DNA from: Ruminococcaceae bacterium UBA5450
Lineage (GTDB): Bacteria > Bacillota > Clostridia > Oscillospirales > Acutalibacteraceae
NCBI GenBank assembly: GCA_002424295.1
Contig: DIQY01000122.1
Coordinates: 7,957-17,610, forward strand
DNA length: 9,654 bases
Direction of reading: 5' to 3'
Under the pieces are notes generated by a model that saw nothing but the letters and a program-made list of their open reading frames with translations, was not told the DNA's origin and searched no databases. Below are positions 6,564 to 9,654 of the stretch, in pieces. The translations under genes and the position numbers were made by a program. How positions within the stretch are numbered: the first letter of the stretch is position 1; the number at the start of each line of letters is the position of its first letter.

Positions 6564-7471
6564 AAGAAGAACCTATTTTTTCTACACTGCATCCCGGCTT
6601 GCTTTTCTTTTATTCTCTGACGACCGCCATCTTTGCAATGTGCAGTCTGAATCCGCTCTACCTTGGAATCAGCTTAATGGCAGCACTGCTGTCATATTCT
6701 TTTTATTTTGGTGCAAAAAGAGCTTTGCGCATTTTTATAGAGGCCCTTCCAGTGGCTTTCGTTTTTGCTGCTTTTAATGTGTTTTTTAATCATCGCGGAA
6801 AAACGATTCTGTGTCGTTTGTTTGGGTCTGCAATCACGCTGGAATCGTTCCTTTATGGGTTTTGCAGTGGGATTATGCTTTTAACGGTTCTAATGTGGTT
6901 TCGCTGCATGGATGTCCTTTTGACGACGCAGAAATTCTTGTATCTTTTTGGACGAAGGTTTCCAAATCTTGCCCTCCTTTTATGTATGACGCTGAGGCTT
7001 TTTCCAAAAACAGAAGAACGAATTCGCTGTATCCGTCAGGCGCGGCATAGTTTGGAATCTACGTCCGACCGCTTTGGAGATAAAATTAAAAATGGAATGC
7101 GCCATATTTCCTGTTTGCTCGAATGGTCGATGGAAGACGGCCTTGATACGGCTGATTCTATGAAAGCACGCGGTTATGGAACCATGGAGCGAACTTGCGG
7201 AGAAGAGTATTCGTTTACCGGGAAAGATTTTTTCTGGTTCATTGCTTTTTTGATCCTTACGTTTCTTTCTGCCTTTGCAGTTTTTGGGAAGAATTCTGTG
7301 ATGCAGTATTTTCCACAGCTCCATTTTTCTGCGGATATTTGGTCCATTATTTTAGCAGCTTTTTATTTCACTTTTTTGGTTCTTCCGGTTTTATGGGAGG
7401 AAATCTCAGAAGTTCGGCTCTTTTGGGCGCAGAAAAAAATACAGAACAGAAGGAAAAGATCCTATGAATGA
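6560..7471 (+). CDS. ecfT: ECF transporter transmembrane coupling protein EcfT
   Basis: A 303-residue membrane protein of the EcfT/CbiQ family. ATG 6560 is chosen because GGAGGT (6545-6550) lies 9 bases upstream and it overlaps the S-component stop by ATGA; the frame also stays open further upstream inside the S gene, but without family sequence. Hydrophobic segments lie near residues 12-50, 58-75, 98-118, 225-243 and 260-278. The long cytoplasmic region between them carries the family motif ADSMKARGYG (198-207), whose Ala-Arg-Gly triplet sits on a coupling helix that docks into the ATPases; RQARHS at 159-164 may be the first, degenerate coupling motif. EcfT transmits ATP-driven movement to the S component. 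Its stop overlaps the ATPase start by 8 bases. The operon therefore has its own T subunit and need not depend only on a shared one. Confidence 0.92.
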   Translation: MKEEPIFSTLHPGLLFFYSLTTAIFAMCSLNPLYLGISLMAALLSYSFYFGAKRALRIFIEALPVAFVFAAFNVFFNHRGKTILCRLFGSAITLESFLYGFCSGIMLLTVLMWFRCMDVLLTTQKFLYLFGRRFPNLALLLCMTLRLFPKTEERIRCIRQARHSLESTSDRFGDKIKNGMRHISCLLEWSMEDGLDTADSMKARGYGTMERTCGEEYSFTGKDFFWFIAFLILTFLSAFAVFGKNSVMQYFPQLHFSADIWSIILAAFYFTFLVLPVLWEEISEVRLFWAQKKIQNRRKRSYE

Positions 7472-9056
7472 ATTGGTCCAGCTTTCTCATTTTTCATTTT
7501 ATTATCCAAAGCGAACATCTCCAGCGGTACGAGATGTGACGTTGACAATCAAAAGTGGTGAATTTTTTTTGCTCTGTGGTTCTTCCGGCTGCGGAAAGAG
7601 TACGCTTCTGCGCAGCCTAAAGCCTCAAATTACGCCGCATGGAGTAATAGAGGGAGAACGGACTTTTAAACTTTCCAAAAATTTTGATACCGATCAGACC
7701 GCTTCTGAGATAGGCTTTGTTTTTCAAGATCCGGAAAATCAAATTGTGACGGATACGGTTTCTCATGAATTGTCTTTCGGCTTGGAGAACTTAGGATTGC
7801 CTCCAGCTGAAATTCGGCAGCGAGTGGCAGAGACCGCTTTATTTTTGGGGATTGACCATTTGATTCAAAAACCGGTCAACGAGATCAGCGGCGGGGAAAA
7901 ACAGCTTTTAAACCTGGCGGCGATTCTTGCAATGCGCCCAAAGTTGCTTTTGTTAGATGAACCGACGGCTCAGCTTGATCCGGTTGCAGCGAAACATTTT
8001 CTGGAGCTGCTTTTAAGAGTGAACCGCGAAATGGGAATTGCGGTGATGGTAAGTGAGCATTGTATGGAAGACTTACTGCCGATCTGTGATCAGGTTTGTT
8101 TGATGGAAAGGGGGGCACTTCATATGCCGCTGCCGCCAAGAGAGTTTGTACGCAATATTATGGAAAATTCTTCTCATCCATTTTGGGAGGCAATGCCGGC
8201 GGCTTCCAGAATTGCTGCCCAAAATGGTGCTTTAGATGAGAAAATACCGCTGACTGTGCGGGAGGGCAGAGTATTTTTGCAGAATTTTCCAGAAGGAGAA
8301 ATTAAACTGCCGGTTTGTTTAAAGATGGATTCAATTTTTTCCTGTAAGGAGATATGGTTTCGTTATCGAAAAGAATTGCCGTTCGTGCTGCGCGGAGTTG
8401 ATTTTTCGCTGCATAGTGGAAAAATCCATGCCCTTCTCGGGGGAAACGGTGCGGGGAAAAGCACTTTGTTTCAGCTGCTTTCCGGAGAACTTTTTCCGCA
8501 GAGAGGGAGTATCAAATGGAAACATCCGAAGCCTCGCACTGCTTTTCTATGGCAGGAACCGAAGGCAATGTTTAGCCGGGATACTGTAAGGGAAGAGCTT
8601 GTTTCACAAAACGGTGCATTAGAGCTGGGATTAAAGATGGGGCTGAAGCCGCTTTTTGAGCGCCACCCTTATGACTTGAGCGGGGGAGAACAGCAGCGGT
8701 TGGGCATTGCCCTGGTTCTCGGAATACAGCCGGATTTGCTGCTTTTAGATGAGCCCACAAAAGGGCTTGATCCATGGAATAAAAAACTTTTAGCAGAATT
8801 GCTTGATCGTTATCGTCAGCAGGGCGGAACCGTTTTGTTAACCACTCATGATGTAGAATTTGCTGCTCGTTTTTGTGATGAATGCAGCCTCCTTTTCGGA
8901 GGGCGGATTGTATCCAGCGCGCCGACGCGCACTTTCTTTTCCGCCAATGCACTTTATACAACAAATGCGGCACGGATTATGAATGGAAAAATCAAAAATG
9001 GACTTTTGTGTGAAGATGTTGGACAGGGGCTGAAAACGTATAAAAATCAGTTGTAA
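7464..9056 (+). CDS. ecfA: ECF transporter ATPase, two nucleotide-binding domains fused (EcfA-EcfA')
   Basis: A 530-residue cytoplasmic protein with two complete ABC ATPase domains, so one chain supplies the ATPase pair normally made by EcfA1 and EcfA2. First domain: Walker A GSSGCGKST (39-47), Q-loop VFQDPENQ (Gln88), signature ISGGEKQ (141-147), Walker B LLLLDEP (161-167), switch histidine His199. Second domain: Walker A GGNGAGKST (326-334), Q-loop LWQEP (Gln364), signature LSGGEQQ (405-411), Walker B LLLLDEP (425-431), switch histidine His462. All main catalytic motifs are intact in both halves, so both sites look competent. A linker of about 70 residues (about 215-290) joins them. ATG 7464 is preceded by AAGGA (7450-7454) and overlaps ecfT by 8 bases. 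As the last operon gene it completes the S-T-A-A set. No convincing terminator follows it. Confidence 0.93.
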   Translation: MNELVQLSHFSFYYPKRTSPAVRDVTLTIKSGEFFLLCGSSGCGKSTLLRSLKPQITPHGVIEGERTFKLSKNFDTDQTASEIGFVFQDPENQIVTDTVSHELSFGLENLGLPPAEIRQRVAETALFLGIDHLIQKPVNEISGGEKQLLNLAAILAMRPKLLLLDEPTAQLDPVAAKHFLELLLRVNREMGIAVMVSEHCMEDLLPICDQVCLMERGALHMPLPPREFVRNIMENSSHPFWEAMPAASRIAAQNGALDEKIPLTVREGRVFLQNFPEGEIKLPVCLKMDSIFSCKEIWFRYRKELPFVLRGVDFSLHSGKIHALLGGNGAGKSTLFQLLSGELFPQRGSIKWKHPKPRTAFLWQEPKAMFSRDTVREELVSQNGALELGLKMGLKPLFERHPYDLSGGEQQRLGIALVLGIQPDLLLLDEPTKGLDPWNKKLLAELLDRYRQQGGTVLLTTHDVEFAARFCDECSLLFGGRIVSSAPTRTFFSANALYTTNAARIMNGKIKNGLLCEDVGQGLKTYKNQL

Positions 9057-9070
9057 TAAAGCTTTCCGCG

Positions 9071-9099
9071 TTGATTTTTTAGAAGGCATCTATTATACT
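9071..9099 (+). promoter_or_regulatory. Sigma-A-type promoter of mtnN
   Basis: TTGATT at 9071-9076, a 17-base spacer, then TATACT at 9094-9099, followed by AGGAGG at 9115-9120 and the GTG start at 9128. It makes mtnN transcription independent of the riboswitch, although read-through from the operon is possible because no strong terminator precedes it. Confidence 0.75.
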
Positions 9100-9127
9100 G
9101 GTGGTATCTATTTTAGGAGGAAAATCT

Positions 9128-9654
9128 GTGATTGGAATTATTGGAGCGATGGAGCTGGAAGTTCAAGAAATTCGCTCGGAGATGAAAAATATCCATACGA
9201 CTACGATTTTAGGGATTCATTATGATCAGGGGACGATAGAAAACGTTCCATGTGTGCTGGCGCGCTGCGGAGTTGGAAAGGTTGCAGCGGCGGCCTGTGC
9301 GCAGACGATGTTGCTCGAGTACCACCCGCAGCTGGTAATCAATGTAGGGGTTGCCGGTGGGATTGGAGAAGGAATTCAGATCGGCGATTTAGTGATTGCT
9401 CAAAAGCTGGTGCAGCATGATATGGATACGACGGCTGCAGGAGATCCGCCTGGATTTTTAAGTGGCCCGAATTTGATCTATCTGGAAACGGCAGAAAAAG
9501 TTCTTGAAACAGCGGTGAGTGTTTCTTCTCAGTTTTATCCTTCTCCGGTTCATTGTGGGATTATTGCTACCGGAGATCAATTTGTGGCAGATGGAGAACT
9601 GCGCAAAAAAATCTGTCGGCAGTTTGATGCAGTTGCCTGTGAGATGGAAGGCGG
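9128..9654 (+). CDS. mtnN: 5'-methylthioadenosine/S-adenosylhomocysteine nucleosidase, 3' end outside the window
   Basis: GTG start at 9128, 7 bases after AGGAGG (9115-9120). 175 codons and two further bases are visible of a family usually about 230 residues long. The N-terminus IGIIGAMELEV carries Glu11, matching the catalytic Glu12 of the E. coli enzyme (GAMEEEV). The purine-nucleoside phosphorylase fold is shown by RCGVGKVAAA (46-55) and NVGVAGGIG (72-80), and EMEG at 172-175 supplies the ribose-binding glutamate. The catalytic aspartate near residue 197 lies beyond the window. The enzyme removes adenine from methylthioadenosine and S-adenosylhomocysteine in the cytoplasm, feeding the activated-methyl cycle and preventing inhibition of methyltransferases. 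A functional link to the B12 operon through methionine synthase is possible but not required, since it has its own promoter. Confidence 0.93.
   Translation, partial: MIGIIGAMELEVQEIRSEMKNIHTTTILGIHYDQGTIENVPCVLARCGVGKVAAAACAQTMLLEYHPQLVINVGVAGGIGEGIQIGDLVIAQKLVQHDMDTTAAGDPPGFLSGPNLIYLETAEKVLETAVSVSSQFYPSPVHCGIIATGDQFVADGELRKKICRQFDAVACEMEG

Noticed and set aside
9042..9079. Possible terminator after ecfA: AAAAATCA (9042-9049) can pair with TGATTTTT (9072-9079)
   Set aside because: The stem is almost entirely A-T with a long loop and overlaps the mtnN -35 box, so it is too weak to call as an intrinsic terminator.

Overview
The window looks like chromosomal DNA of a low-to-moderate GC Gram-positive anaerobe, most likely a clostridial Firmicute. 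The signs are strong AGGAGG-type ribosome binding sites, consensus sigma-A promoters, TTG and GTG starts, a lipobox lipoprotein, a secreted protein held by a C-terminal membrane helix, and an ECF-type vitamin importer. The genus cannot be fixed from this sequence. All recognised genes are on the + strand.

Layout. Positions 1-1524 hold the 3' part of a YgiQ-family radical SAM gene, overlapped by a small DUF3006 gene (1505-1726). Just after it are a consensus promoter (1731-1759), a cobalamin-type riboswitch (about 1768-1907) and an expression platform ending in an intrinsic terminator (2012-2042). The controlled operon follows, tightly packed from 2071 to 9056: a 1021-residue cell-surface protein with a DUF4430 (transcobalamin C-terminal-like) domain, an eight-repeat PQQ-like beta-propeller and a C-terminal membrane anchor; a DUF4430 lipoprotein with a TTG start; an ECF substrate-binding membrane protein (CbrT/CblT-like); an EcfT transmembrane coupling protein; and a fused double-ATPase EcfA. 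A separate promoter (9071-9099) then drives mtnN (MTA/SAH nucleosidase), which runs off the right edge.

How the genes fit together. The riboswitch ties the five genes to corrinoid sensing. The ECF S, T and A-A proteins form a complete importer. The two exported DUF4430 proteins are the natural candidates for catching cobalamin or other corrinoids outside the membrane and passing them to the S component. The reading offered here is a Gram-positive surface corrinoid capture-and-import system. The propeller next to a transcobalamin-like domain recalls the beta-propeller BtuG of Bacteroides, though only at the level of fold and role. The substrate is inferred from the riboswitch and domain families and is not proven by the sequence.
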